A stretch of 40,592 bases of DNA from an uncultured Lachnospiraceae bacterium (GTDB lineage Bacteria > Bacillota > Clostridia > Lachnospirales > Lachnospiraceae). Location: positions 1 to 40,592 of the forward strand of contig CAJUBP010000046.1 of the NCBI GenBank assembly GCA_910584585.1, given 5' to 3'. How positions within the stretch are numbered: position 1 is the first letter of the stretch; the number at the start of each line of letters is the position of its first letter. Shown here one piece after another: positions 1 to 10,002 of the stretch. A program made the position numbers and the translations under genes. Under the pieces are notes generated by a model, which saw only the letters and a list, made by a program, of their open reading frames with translations, had not been told where the DNA came from and did no database searches.

Positions 1-54
1 CTCCGTACCTGCAAGAAGCGTATTCAATTTATTTTGAATTTCCTGTAAATCCAT
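1..54 (-). CDS. pglZ: BREX-1 PglZ, N-terminal fragment cut by the window edge
   Basis: Only the first 18 codons are present; they read MDLQEIQNKLNTLLAGTE and run off the left edge. The start is an ATG at 54-52 preceded by TAGGGAGATAATT, a good ribosome binding site. BREX type 1 PglZ proteins, alkaline-phosphatase-superfamily proteins of about 800 residues, begin with a similar helical stretch, and pglZ is the expected next gene after pglX in this operon. It starts 19 bases after the stop of the Schlafen-like gene, so it is co-transcribed. The identity rests mainly on position; the sequence alone is too short to prove it. Confidence 0.7.
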   Translation of the reverse strand, partial: MDLQEIQNKLNTLLAGTE

Positions 55-73
55 AAAAAATTATCTCCCTAAA

Positions 74-1549
74 TTATTTTTTATAAATAATCCATTTTCC
101 CTTTTTTGTGGAGCCTATGTGTCCAATCAGACCCGATTTTTTCATTTTGTTTATATGATATCTAACGCCGCCAACCGATATATCTAGTATTTGAGCTGTC
201 TCTTTAACTGATATTTCAGGTGTTTTCCGCATAATATCAAGGATTCTCTCTGATATTTCTTTGTTAGTTTCTTTGTTAGTCTCTGATATTTCTTTGTTAG
301 TTTCTTTGTTAGTCTCTGATATTTCTTTGTTAGTCTCTCTATTCATACTTTTCGGACCCACTTGCAAAACTGCTGCATTCTCCATCGGGATCACAATTTT
401 AAAAATATTATCTTCAATGAACATGGGCGTTCCGCCCGAATACAATCTGGTATATTTATTGGTATTACGCATTCCGGAACCCAATTCATCTGCATATCCT
501 ATCTCTCTAAAAACCTTTGAAATAGGCGGATTTTTCGGAAATGGCTCGAATTCCGTCAGCCGCAATTCGCCGTGTCCATGCGGCAAATTGCTATTTTTTG
601 TAAAAATCCTGTCTCCTTCGATCACAAATTGGGCAGTATAGGCATTGGAATAATCTCTATGAGCCAATATATTCGATATTATTTCTCTCAAAATCTTATC
701 TCTGGCACTGACACTCTGAGTTCCATCCAAGACAAATATATCATTCAAGTGCTTCTTTCCAAAATCCATTAATTTTCTGTAACTGTCAATAAGGTTCGTA
801 ATAATCACTTCTCTGTCATCATAACGATCCAGATTCTTTACTCTGAAAATTGCATCCGTTTTATATTGCGGCAAAACAGACATAATTGTACTGTCTTTTC
901 CAAACAATAAAATTGCGGCAAGCGTAATGCCTTCCTTTCCCGTATCTGGATCGCTAATGATCAGACCAGCGCTTCTAAGCATTTCTTCCTCTGTCATATC
1001 TTCCCATACATGATTATCCACCCTTGAAACAGCCATCTTTTTCGCTCTTCTTATCACATCAAAATCCAAATAATCCAATCCAAAATTCGGATAAACCTTG
1101 TTTACAAAATAAGTGCTTTGTTTTCTTGCGTACATTTTATATACCAACTCTGCATTATCCGTAATATCGATATCTCCCTCATATGTTCTGTCCCAGATCC
1201 GACCATTTAAACGTCTGACCTGAGCGCCTTCCGGAATTCGGATATAAATGATTTTCTTTCCGTCTATTTCGTATACCTCAGGTGTAAGGTACATTGGCGG
1301 ATTAATTTTATTTGCATTATTGACGGATGTGGTAAAATCTTTCATCATTTTGTCTATTCGTTCTGAATTGACTCCTCGAATTTCTTTCGTCTTATCTGCA
1401 ATGCCAAGAAAAAGGTGTCCTCCATTCCTATTGTTGAAAGAACAGACAGACTCATAAACATCCTTGTTTAAATCATTTTCTGATTTTTTAAATTCAACGT
1501 CAATTTTCTCACCTGCATCTATTAGTATTTTGAGTTCTTTTATTGTCAT
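74..1549 (-). CDS. Schlafen/AlbA_2-type ATP-binding putative transcriptional regulator in the BREX operon
   Basis: This 491-residue protein has an N-terminal Schlafen AlbA_2 domain (about residues 1-125, with the GEKIDVEFKKSE and NGGHLFLGI signatures) and a GHKL-like HATPase_c_4 region around residues 270-390 (REIISNILAHRDY, then GSGMRNTN). It ends in a winged-helix DNA-binding domain (about 436-491, IDILDISVGGVRYHINK-like helix-turn-helix). Between them lies an 11-residue repeat made of ETNKEIS/ETNK units. The family is usually annotated as a putative transcriptional regulator and is a recurrent extra gene in BREX loci. The start ATG at 1549 follows GGAGGTGTCCTT. It sits between pglX and pglZ with short spacers, so it belongs to the operon. 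Its role in BREX is not established; regulation or a nucleic-acid sensing role are both possible. Confidence 0.8.
   Translation of the reverse strand: MTIKELKILIDAGEKIDVEFKKSENDLNKDVYESVCSFNNRNGGHLFLGIADKTKEIRGVNSERIDKMMKDFTTSVNNANKINPPMYLTPEVYEIDGKKIIYIRIPEGAQVRRLNGRIWDRTYEGDIDITDNAELVYKMYARKQSTYFVNKVYPNFGLDYLDFDVIRRAKKMAVSRVDNHVWEDMTEEEMLRSAGLIISDPDTGKEGITLAAILLFGKDSTIMSVLPQYKTDAIFRVKNLDRYDDREVIITNLIDSYRKLMDFGKKHLNDIFVLDGTQSVSARDKILREIISNILAHRDYSNAYTAQFVIEGDRIFTKNSNLPHGHGELRLTEFEPFPKNPPISKVFREIGYADELGSGMRNTNKYTRLYSGGTPMFIEDNIFKIVIPMENAAVLQVGPKSMNRETNKEISETNKETNKEISETNKETNKEISERILDIMRKTPEISVKETAQILDISVGGVRYHINKMKKSGLIGHIGSTKKGKWIIYKK
247..333. repeat. 33-bp in-frame tandem repeat inside the Schlafen-like gene
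   Basis: Two exact 33-bp copies (247-279 and 280-312) are followed by a third partial copy to 333. Because 33 is a multiple of three, each unit encodes 11 residues (ETNKETNKEIS) and gain or loss of units would not shift the frame. The repeat codes for a charged linker between the ATPase part and the C-terminal winged helix. Confidence 0.95.
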
Positions 1550-1580
1550 AAGGACACCTCCAAAGCAGATATTCTATTTC

Positions 1581-4500
1581 TTATATTTTTGCCAGCAAAT
1601 TGACCTTTTGTTTCTTACCGCCGTCAACAATTACTTCAATACCTTGGAATAACTGATAATTGTGTTTCACACCATCATCCAAATCAATCTCAATTTTCTG
1701 TAATGCAAGATGTGATAATGCCTGATTGTAGATACGCATTTCATTCAGCTGCTTCACATATTTGTTTTTATCCTTGGCTGCTTTTGCTCTTTCAACAGCG
1801 CTTGCAGAAGTCTGAATGATATACTCTGCATTCTTTAATGCGTTTTCTACTGCATTCTGTGTCTTATGCAGGTACTCTGAACGTATGAGATTCAGTGTGT
1901 CCTTGTTATAGCGGTGCATATAGATCAAACATTTAAAACCGTTTTGTTTGCCAGAATCAAACAACCAATAAATTGGGCGTTTGCCAGAACCTGTTACCGA
2001 ATAAATCTCACAATGATTCTTAAAAAATTCATCTTCAAAATACGTTCTAAGTATTTCTCGTACGGTTTCTCCTCTTACCATTAATGCCTCAGAAATAAAT
2101 CTCATATTTTCTTCATGGCATTCTTCTCCCCAAGCACATAAAACAAATCTTTCAAACTCTGAAACTATATCATCACTAAAATAATCCGCATCTGTTATTG
2201 GAATAATAGCATCTTTATCTGGAGTAAATTTTACATATCGGTTTTTTTCAAATTCACCACCTGCACATACAACACCATCTGTGTCTAAACTATATCTTCC
2301 CAATATGCAACCTACAGCATATGAAACAAATGCCTTTACATCCTTGTTCAAGTCTGCCGTATAAAGAGTTATATTCTCTACAATCTGCATATCGTTTATT
2401 CCATAGATAGTCATGAAGATTTCATCTAATTTTCTCTCATTCTGTTGCATTCGTTCTTGCTTTTCAACCTTCTCTTTCTTCCATAACTCGAATGCTTTCT
2501 TTAAACTTTTTGTAAAATCAGAATACTTCATAAAAGGATGTTTTTTAAAATTCATTGACACTTCATATGAATTCCAATCATCTTCAGCAATATCTATACA
2601 TTCATTTACTAAAGAATTCACCTCTTCTAAATACTCGTCCGATATAATAACAGGAATACGACTTACCGGACCTTCATGAAAATCCAACGTAGGTGCAAGA
2701 ACCTCTAAATATCTCTTGGTAACTGCACTATTCAATAATCCTAATATGTAATACAAAAACTTTCTGTTATTTACAAAACACATAGAACCTTTAGACTCAA
2801 ATAAAAAGTCTTCGCTTGAATATCTTACGCCAAAATTATTTCCCAACGATGACCAAGTCAGTCCTTCTTTAAAATAATAATCTGGATTTCTTATAACCGA
2901 ACCTTTTTCATTCCGCATTTCATATCCATCATTTTCCCAATTTGCGACAATTATGTTATTTCCATACCACTTCCTATAAGTACCGCCTTTATTGCATGAA
3001 AACCACTTTCTTCCAAGTTTCGCAAAATCAACTTCCATCCAATATCTCAAATACTTATCATTATTTCCAGTTGCAAATCCTTGTCTTGTAGTTGCCACAT
3101 CAAATAGCTTCGCACTATCAAACGTTCTTACCATATGTTCATTCAGCCAATACGCTATAGGTGCTTCAGGTATGTTTTTCATTGAATTCATGTCCATGCT
3201 ATATATATTAACTTCTGTTAAGAACAATTCCATTTTTGCTTTTTCACCATTTGCATCTGTTAATTTTTTAAATACTGCTCTATATTCCCCCACCCCACTT
3301 GTTTTTCGCAACACAAATGCTGATGTTTGTACAACCTCACCACTAATTTCATCAAAGGCTCTCGCTCCTAAATGTGCCATGTTTACTATAATGTCATCTA
3401 ACACAAATGCTCTCAATTTAGCAAAACTTCCCAAAAACATCCATGATTGTTGTGTTATCATGGACTGATAATAATTTTCTTTAGTCATTCTCTTACACTT
3501 CTCAATAAAAACCGAATACAAATCCGTTTTACTACTTGGAAAATATGATTTACAATATTTACTCAGTTTATTTCCCATTCCATTTGCTCCCATATACGGA
3601 GGATTTGTGGATACCACACAGTATTTATCTGACATAATCCTGCCTTGGCAGATCAGTCTCTTCATTTGACTCTGCGTCAATTCTATTCCTAATGTGTCAA
3701 AACTTATTTGTCCATCCGTATTTTCCGAATCTGCAAATTCCAGGAGTAATTCCCAATCATAATGATCTACCGCAAGAATAGAACCATATTCTTTCGCATC
3801 CCTTAATGCCTCCAATAATCCTTGCATCTGATTGATAGCATTGTTTTTTTCAATTTCATTTAAATTTGCTCCAAAATACTTTAATTGCCCAAGATTTATT
3901 GTATTGCTTTCTTCAATAGCAAGCACCATTGGTTCTACAAAACGCCGATTACCTTCTTCATCTTGTTTCCCTCTAAAGAAAGTCCTATTGTATCCCCTTG
4001 CCTTCATCATCAGCGCAAAATAGGATAATTGATATGCTCTTTTATCAATATCAATGCCTCTGATATTATTTTCAAGAATGCTAAACACAGCATCCCTTTC
4101 ACTAAAACCCTCACTTCGATAAATATCCATCAAAACGTCAAACATATACACCAATATGTGCCCGCTTCCCATACAAGGGTCAATGCATGTAATATCCTTT
4201 GGCTCTAATCTGGCATAATCTTTCCTAATCTCAACTAACTTTTCAGCAACCGAATCCTCCTGTTTTGCTTCCGGCAAGTAATATTTCCAACGAAATTCTT
4301 CTGCCTTTTCCTTTTCATCTATAGAAGGATCAACAGCTCTCAAATGATCAATCCATACCCTGCCGACAGAATTTTCCACCATATAGCGGACAATCCAGTC
4401 AGGCGTAAACAACTGTGTAGCCGCAGGAATATCTTCCTTCCTAATCTTCGCTCCACTAGGTCTGCCAAAAACTTCTGCTTTCAATTCCGTATTGTAATAC

Positions 4501-5168
4501 TGATACATCCACCCAATGATCTCGACCTGCCCCTCTGTTTCGACATTAAAATTATTCTCATCAATGGAATCTACAAGCATGCGAACCACACCATCACTTG
4601 TATATGACAGTTTTAACAATAGTTCCATATAGTCATCTGTTTTTTCAAAGAGACCAGGCAAGATGGCATTCAACTCATTACATTGTTTCATAAAAAGCAT
4701 CCGGAACGCATCATCATATCTGTTTTCATCTTTGGCTTCCTGCACCTTCTCCAATTCTTCCGGCGTCATGTTTAAATCCACATCGAAAGACTGTGTAACG
4801 ATATCCGGTGTATTGCTTCCGGTTTCGGAAGATAACACTCTCACACGGGCAGGGAGATAATCATTTACTTCCATAAATCTAATCGCAATGATGCGGTTAA
4901 ACCACGTATACGCAGTTTCTTCCATTACCTGCTCAAATCCCAGCGTTTCAACTGCCTTTACCAGATTTGCTCTTCTCTTTATGTCAGCGCCATAGATACG
5001 GTTCTCTGTTCCTGCAATCGTCTCATATACCTCAAAATCATTCCCCTTTTGTATCGGACTCTTGCATCCGTTTTTTGTAACGCCATAGAAACCAGCCTCT
5101 GTCTCGGCTGATTTCATAAGCATTTTTCTTGCCTCTATCGCAAAATTTCTGATTGCGCTCTTATCCAT
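1581..5168 (-). CDS. pglX: BREX-1 adenine-specific DNA methyltransferase PglX
   Basis: PglX is the site-specific N6-adenine methyltransferase of BREX. It marks host DNA as self and sets the specificity of the defence. The 1195-residue length fits the family. The SAM-binding motif I is DPCMGSGH (residues 330-337) and the catalytic motif IV is NPPY (522-525). The long C-terminal half should hold the target recognition region. The ATG at 5168 lies 35 bases after the brxC stop, preceded by AAAGGAG. Base composition is uneven: the first 400 codons are near 45% G+C by hand count of sample lines, while parts of 2700-3560 drop below 30%, which suggests exchange of the specificity region. The reading frame is intact, with no phase-variable tract seen. 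Confidence 0.95.
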   Translation of the reverse strand: MDKSAIRNFAIEARKMLMKSAETEAGFYGVTKNGCKSPIQKGNDFEVYETIAGTENRIYGADIKRRANLVKAVETLGFEQVMEETAYTWFNRIIAIRFMEVNDYLPARVRVLSSETGSNTPDIVTQSFDVDLNMTPEELEKVQEAKDENRYDDAFRMLFMKQCNELNAILPGLFEKTDDYMELLLKLSYTSDGVVRMLVDSIDENNFNVETEGQVEIIGWMYQYYNTELKAEVFGRPSGAKIRKEDIPAATQLFTPDWIVRYMVENSVGRVWIDHLRAVDPSIDEKEKAEEFRWKYYLPEAKQEDSVAEKLVEIRKDYARLEPKDITCIDPCMGSGHILVYMFDVLMDIYRSEGFSERDAVFSILENNIRGIDIDKRAYQLSYFALMMKARGYNRTFFRGKQDEEGNRRFVEPMVLAIEESNTINLGQLKYFGANLNEIEKNNAINQMQGLLEALRDAKEYGSILAVDHYDWELLLEFADSENTDGQISFDTLGIELTQSQMKRLICQGRIMSDKYCVVSTNPPYMGANGMGNKLSKYCKSYFPSSKTDLYSVFIEKCKRMTKENYYQSMITQQSWMFLGSFAKLRAFVLDDIIVNMAHLGARAFDEISGEVVQTSAFVLRKTSGVGEYRAVFKKLTDANGEKAKMELFLTEVNIYSMDMNSMKNIPEAPIAYWLNEHMVRTFDSAKLFDVATTRQGFATGNNDKYLRYWMEVDFAKLGRKWFSCNKGGTYRKWYGNNIIVANWENDGYEMRNEKGSVIRNPDYYFKEGLTWSSLGNNFGVRYSSEDFLFESKGSMCFVNNRKFLYYILGLLNSAVTKRYLEVLAPTLDFHEGPVSRIPVIISDEYLEEVNSLVNECIDIAEDDWNSYEVSMNFKKHPFMKYSDFTKSLKKAFELWKKEKVEKQERMQQNERKLDEIFMTIYGINDMQIVENITLYTADLNKDVKAFVSYAVGCILGRYSLDTDGVVCAGGEFEKNRYVKFTPDKDAIIPITDADYFSDDIVSEFERFVLCAWGEECHEENMRFISEALMVRGETVREILRTYFEDEFFKNHCEIYSVTGSGKRPIYWLFDSGKQNGFKCLIYMHRYNKDTLNLIRSEYLHKTQNAVENALKNAEYIIQTSASAVERAKAAKDKNKYVKQLNEMRIYNQALSHLALQKIEIDLDDGVKHNYQLFQGIEVIVDGGKKQKVNLLAKI

Positions 5169-5203
5169 TGATAGCCATGCTCCTTTCCATCCGCCCGTAA
5201 GAT

Positions 5204-8200
5204 TTAACTAAGTTTGATTACTGTATCCTCCCCAAGTTTCGATTTCAGGTTCTTGCGGATTTCCTCTACAAATACATCAATCTCTGTTTCTGTTCTGAAC
5301 GTATAGGTTCTGTTACCGGTAAGTGTACGCATTGTAACCGGTACAGTATTTATTACCTTTACTGGAGGCACAGCCGACGCTGCCGGTTGTTCTTCGCCGT
5401 CTGCCGGTTCTTTCGGCATGATACTAAGCTGATATGCATGTTCCGCCTTTTTCAGTTCCTCCAAAGAGTTCTGCAATAAAGCATTACTCTCAGACGGAAT
5501 GCCATTCAATGAGGCAATATCCTTACAGGTATACAATTTTTCGATAAGTTCATCAAACTTATCTCCAAATTTCTTCTTGAGTGCAGCAGCATATGGTCTG
5601 TCATCCTCAATGGAATCCATCACTAATTTTCTGTCGGCATAAATGTCCGGTTCAATTCTCTTTGCATCTTCCTCTAAAAGCATAACAATCGACTCGCCTA
5701 ACTGCTTCTCATACTGCTCCAATTTAGGTATAAAACTATAAGGTTTCTGTAAAGAAATAATTTTCTTAACCTGATTTGCATTCTCTATAATCTCCGCATC
5801 CGAGATATAGTTCTTACTTGCCTCATAGAATGCTAAAGTCCTGCAAGCCTTAAGAAACTTCTCCTTCTGTACTCCTCCAAGGAATATGTTCAAATCGCCA
5901 AGTTCAACCGATGCCTCATCAAAATCATCAAACAGCTCGTCTACCCTTCTGTAAAATGTCATCGGATCGCTGATATTGCATGTGTCATCAATCAACCTGA
6001 CAGCCTTTTCCAATACAGCCTTGCCCGGCAATCTAGAATCTCTGCCGTAGTCACTTCTCAGGATATCCTCAATCACAGCCTTTTTACTGCTGCCATAATT
6101 TCTAAAATCACGCATTAGAGCGTCTGCATCATCAGAAGCTACGCTTCGACTGAAGAAATCCCTGATGATATCCTTAACGGCTTTCACCCACTGTATCTTT
6201 GGTGTTTCCTTCATTTCAAGGAGAATCTTTTCTCTGTATTCCCTCTTTGTGATGAATTTGTAAGCATCCTCCGCTGATGTACTTGCCGGACTGTAAATAA
6301 CGCTATTCATTTTTAAGGAAATCCGGCCTTTTTTATACAGAGTTGCAATCAAGAACTCAATATCCTCTTCCACATAGCCGTATGGAGCTGCCATAAATTT
6401 ATCAAATGCCTGCTTAATAGAGAACCTGGCTCCGGTTCTTCCTGCGTATTGAATAGCCGCCGTCATTTCCTTCAGTGCATCCGCATCAGGCTCTGCCATA
6501 TCCCCTAAATCCAATGTCATCTGTGTTTTATTTTTCTTTAACACATCAAGAATATCGGACTGCGCAGGTTCAGATGTCATGTCTTTCAACTTACTATATT
6601 CACTTGCAATTAATTTCGCAAATGCTTCATTGATTCGTGCTGTCACGTCCCTGGACTTTGTAGCAATTTTTCCATCGCCAACATATATATCTGCTGTCTC
6701 TAAAGCCATACGGATATAGTCTTTGATACGTTTTGCCTTGTCGTTTCTCTCTTTTCGCTTTGTTGCAGAAATGATTTCGAAATCGTTCAAACTGGTTAAG
6801 TCCGGTCTCTGTAAGAAACTTTCGATTTTCTTCATTTCTTCCGTTTCAGAAAGATATGCATAATCATCAGACAATCTGACAATAACACTTTTTTCAGTAA
6901 CAGCTTTTAAGCTAAGCGCCAGGTCATCTATCTCTCCGCTATAAGCTGTGAGCAGATGTAATGTAATGTTACTTAGCTGATTGCTCTTATACTGCCTGTT
7001 ATCAATCTTCTGATTGAAAGAGAACTGATACCTGTTGTTATACCTGTATTTATTATTTACCATCGCAATGATTTCTTCAAATGCAACCTGAGCAACATAA
7101 TTTACAGTTTCTGTAGGGTCAATATTAATCTTTCTGATTGCATCCTCTGCTTCCTGCTCTTCATTGGTCAGGAATATATATTCATTACCGTTCTTCTGAA
7201 CAAGCAACTCATCACAGAGTACACGAAGTGAAGTCTCTGCCTTTTTGCTTAAATCAAGACGATCTTCGTTAATATTTGAAATCATAAGCGTTGTGATATT
7301 TTCAAGATTTTTACTGAAGTTATTTACATGCTTGATCATGAATAACACCTTGAGCAATTCAACATCAAAACGATTCAACCTGGTATTTCTTGCCGCCTGC
7401 GTAATAACAATTCTATGGGTATGGTCAATAAAATCATCCAGCGCGCTATAGAAGGCATAAAAAGGCACTAACACTCCTTCTCTTTCATTTTCATACTTCT
7501 GCGCTGCTTCCTTAAATAATGCAAGCATAGAACGCTCGCCATCTGCCAGATGTTTACCGCTTGAACTATACTGCCTGACAGATGTTAATACATTACCAAG
7601 CAGCTTAAACTGATATGGAATGAATGGATACACCTCTGCAAATTCGTCTGCATCAGAATATAAAGGCATTTCAGGAGTGCCCTCGCTAAAAATAATATTT
7701 CCCTTGATATCAAACTCATGACTATCATATAAATCCTTCAAAATAACAGTTGCAGTATCCTTTTTATACAGAATACGCTTACGGATAACTTCATCTACGT
7801 TTGCAGATGAAAGCGCAATTCTTGTATCAAAACGACCTTGAATCTTGGAGAAATCTTCTCCCATAGTCTTGGTAATAGAATCAATGTCCTGTTGGCTGGT
7901 TACAATAATCCATGCATTCCCTTTGCAGGCAGTTCCCAAATCTTCTGTAACTGTCTGTAAATTCAGCATTAACTTACTATCATCTGCGATATACTGACCG
8001 ATTTCATCTACAAGGAATAATACATGATGGTCTTTCCCCTTACTCTCGCAATACTTTCTGATATACTCCGCAAATTTATCTATGGAAAGGCTATACGAAC
8101 TCTGAGCATTTTCTGTCCAGTTTCTTGCCTCGTTCTCACTCATAATTCCAAGTGATACTACCGCTTCCATAATCTCATCCTGAATAAAGTAAAAATCTTC

Positions 8201-8818
8201 TCTTGATTCTACCCATGACGAACCATTGATTTCCTCAAACTTCGTTTTAAACTCATCATATCTTCCGTCATGATCTAATTTTCTTTCAAAATCAGCCAAG
8301 AAGGGAATCGAACCACAATAACCAAGATAATCATTGAACACTTTCATAAATACATCTTTGACAGCCTCCTTGTTCATCTTGGAATCGGTTGCGCTCTTAG
8401 AGTCAATATTGAAAAGAATAACATCAACATCATCGCTCCACCCGGAAACCTCGGAAATCTTCTTTTTCAAAGAATCACTCTCTACCTTTACACCTTCTAA
8501 AAAGAAACTTGACGCAGCGTGAGACTGTCCCTTATCATCCATTACAGCCTTATTTGACAATATGTAAGATAAAATCTTCAAAAAATGAGATTTACCGCTT
8601 CCAAAGAAACCAGAAATCCATACCCCCATTTTATCAGTACGACTTTCTACGCCTCTCTTATATGCCGCAAAGAATCGATCCATATATTTCTCTAATTCAG
8701 AGGTAACTACATACTCATCCAATTCCTGAAAGATATTTTCATCGTCAGACTGCCCAACCTTAATGACGCCCTTAATGTCTCTGTCAATTTCTTTCAAAAA
8801 CATATCTCTAATGTTCAT
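5204..8818 (-). CDS. brxC: BREX system P-loop ATPase BrxC
   Basis: BrxC is the large AAA-type ATPase found in all BREX types, needed for phage exclusion and usually for methylation. The protein has 1204 residues, the usual size. Walker A is GFFGSGKSH (residues 70-78) and Walker B is VLFLVDE (266-272). The C-terminus carries a low-complexity stretch EPADGEEQPAASAVPP before a short conserved tail. The ATG at 8818 is preceded by AGGAGGATGAAAAGGCT, and the brxB stop codon lies within the same segment, so translation is probably coupled. Confidence 0.95.
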   Translation of the reverse strand: MNIRDMFLKEIDRDIKGVIKVGQSDDENIFQELDEYVVTSELEKYMDRFFAAYKRGVESRTDKMGVWISGFFGSGKSHFLKILSYILSNKAVMDDKGQSHAASSFFLEGVKVESDSLKKKISEVSGWSDDVDVILFNIDSKSATDSKMNKEAVKDVFMKVFNDYLGYCGSIPFLADFERKLDHDGRYDEFKTKFEEINGSSWVESREDFYFIQDEIMEAVVSLGIMSENEARNWTENAQSSYSLSIDKFAEYIRKYCESKGKDHHVLFLVDEIGQYIADDSKLMLNLQTVTEDLGTACKGNAWIIVTSQQDIDSITKTMGEDFSKIQGRFDTRIALSSANVDEVIRKRILYKKDTATVILKDLYDSHEFDIKGNIIFSEGTPEMPLYSDADEFAEVYPFIPYQFKLLGNVLTSVRQYSSSGKHLADGERSMLALFKEAAQKYENEREGVLVPFYAFYSALDDFIDHTHRIVITQAARNTRLNRFDVELLKVLFMIKHVNNFSKNLENITTLMISNINEDRLDLSKKAETSLRVLCDELLVQKNGNEYIFLTNEEQEAEDAIRKINIDPTETVNYVAQVAFEEIIAMVNNKYRYNNRYQFSFNQKIDNRQYKSNQLSNITLHLLTAYSGEIDDLALSLKAVTEKSVIVRLSDDYAYLSETEEMKKIESFLQRPDLTSLNDFEIISATKRKERNDKAKRIKDYIRMALETADIYVGDGKIATKSRDVTARINEAFAKLIASEYSKLKDMTSEPAQSDILDVLKKNKTQMTLDLGDMAEPDADALKEMTAAIQYAGRTGARFSIKQAFDKFMAAPYGYVEEDIEFLIATLYKKGRISLKMNSVIYSPASTSAEDAYKFITKREYREKILLEMKETPKIQWVKAVKDIIRDFFSRSVASDDADALMRDFRNYGSSKKAVIEDILRSDYGRDSRLPGKAVLEKAVRLIDDTCNISDPMTFYRRVDELFDDFDEASVELGDLNIFLGGVQKEKFLKACRTLAFYEASKNYISDAEIIENANQVKKIISLQKPYSFIPKLEQYEKQLGESIVMLLEEDAKRIEPDIYADRKLVMDSIEDDRPYAAALKKKFGDKFDELIEKLYTCKDIASLNGIPSESNALLQNSLEELKKAEHAYQLSIMPKEPADGEEQPAASAVPPVKVINTVPVTMRTLTGNRTYTFRTETEIDVFVEEIRKNLKSKLGEDTVIKLS

Positions 8819-8833
8819 AGCCTTTTCATCCTC

Positions 8834-9409
8834 CTATACAATCAGCGGAAATGCTCTATAGTAATTTCCATCGTTAATTGTTCCAAATAGTGACAAGGTC
8901 TGCCCATTCCAATTTCCCGGATAGAACATGACTACCGGAACTCGATCGAGTATCTGATGTAAATTGTTCAGCACACTGTGTGATCTTACAAATGGGAATA
9001 CCTTTCCAATGCCAGTCAGAAACACTACTGCGTGTTCCGGCGTTTCTGCTGCAATCTTGTTCACAATCAGATTGTTATCACTTGTAAGACGAAGCAGCTT
9101 TGAAACAGCATTATAGAGATATTCTCTTCCCTTTGTTTCCTCAAACCTGATACATTTATCCAAATAACCTCTTTCTTCCAATATACCAATTACCATCTTG
9201 TACAAATCATATTCGACAATTTCAAATCCATCCGCTTTTGGATCATTCTGTTTCTTTAAACTTTCGATCTTCTGCCTCATTATCAGTTCATCGCATGGCT
9301 GGTAGTCGAAAACATAGTATCGCACTTCATTTGCAACGCCTCTATTCGCCAGAAAATCATCCTCTGATATTCTGGTCCATATCTTATCTAACTTATCTTG
9401 AAACTCCAT
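8834..9409 (-). CDS. brxB: BREX protein BrxB (DUF1788)
   Basis: BrxB is a small conserved BREX component of about 200 residues, without catalytic motifs I can recognise. I chose the ATG at 9409 (MEFQDKLDKIW, 191 residues) rather than the GTG six bases upstream because GGGAGA lies at the right distance. The brxA stop and this start overlap as TAATG, a typical translational coupling. The order brxA-brxB-brxC-pglX is diagnostic of type 1 BREX and supports the call more than any single motif. Confidence 0.9.
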   Translation of the reverse strand: MEFQDKLDKIWTRISEDDFLANRGVANEVRYYVFDYQPCDELIMRQKIESLKKQNDPKADGFEIVEYDLYKMVIGILEERGYLDKCIRFEETKGREYLYNAVSKLLRLTSDNNLIVNKIAAETPEHAVVFLTGIGKVFPFVRSHSVLNNLHQILDRVPVVMFYPGNWNGQTLSLFGTINDGNYYRAFPLIV

Positions 9410-10002
9410 TAGCACTCTCCCGTCAATGTATATAAATACTTTTCCATATTGTTTGCCAACAAAATATTTCTCAATTGAATATCCACATAAGGCCTATTGA
9501 TTTTTCTCTCACTCTTTACTGGTTCTTGAAGCAAACCTGCAGCCTGCATATATTTACAATATGTCTGTTTCAACTTCTTGATTGCTGTGTCGGACCAACC
9601 TGCAATCACATTGCTCTGTTCTATTTTTCTTTTAAAAAACATATTTAGATCGGCTTCTTTTAATGTATTTTCATCCATATGCAATTTGATTCTATATACT
9701 TCATACATCAATTCAAAGAGCAAGATATCCGCAGCCATCGCTCCAATTAACGCAATAATCTTGGCAGTATTGATATCTGCGCTAATCATTTCCTTAACAA
9801 GCTCTTCCGGAATAGCATCTAATCGTTTCTTAATACAACCAAATTGACTCTTTGCTCTTTTTTCTGTATTCTGCTGATATATATTATCATCCAGAACCAT
9901 TCGCTGAACTTCCTTCACATCATAACTCTGGAGTAATTTTGCTGTCTCTCTCATTTCTACAAACCACAAGAGATTACTTACATTACCCGCACTATACTCC
10001 AT
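9409..10002 (-). CDS. brxA: BREX protein BrxA (DUF1819)
   Basis: BrxA is a helical DNA-binding protein in the DUF1819 family. The start MEYSAGNVSNLLWF matches how family members usually begin. The longest ORF runs to 10050, but AAAGGAG sits 9 bases before the ATG at 10002 and directly abuts the ATG at 10011, so 10002 is preferred (197 residues). The gene overlaps the 3' end of the regulator gene by 11 bases and the start of brxB by one base, consistent with one tightly coupled operon. Confidence 0.9.
   Translation of the reverse strand: MEYSAGNVSNLLWFVEMRETAKLLQSYDVKEVQRMVLDDNIYQQNTEKRAKSQFGCIKKRLDAIPEELVKEMISADINTAKIIALIGAMAADILLFELMYEVYRIKLHMDENTLKEADLNMFFKRKIEQSNVIAGWSDTAIKKLKQTYCKYMQAAGLLQEPVKSERKINRPYVDIQLRNILLANNMEKYLYTLTGEC

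Noticed and set aside
247..333. CRISPR-like direct repeats of 33 bp
   Set aside because: The copies are contiguous with no spacers and lie in frame inside a coding sequence.
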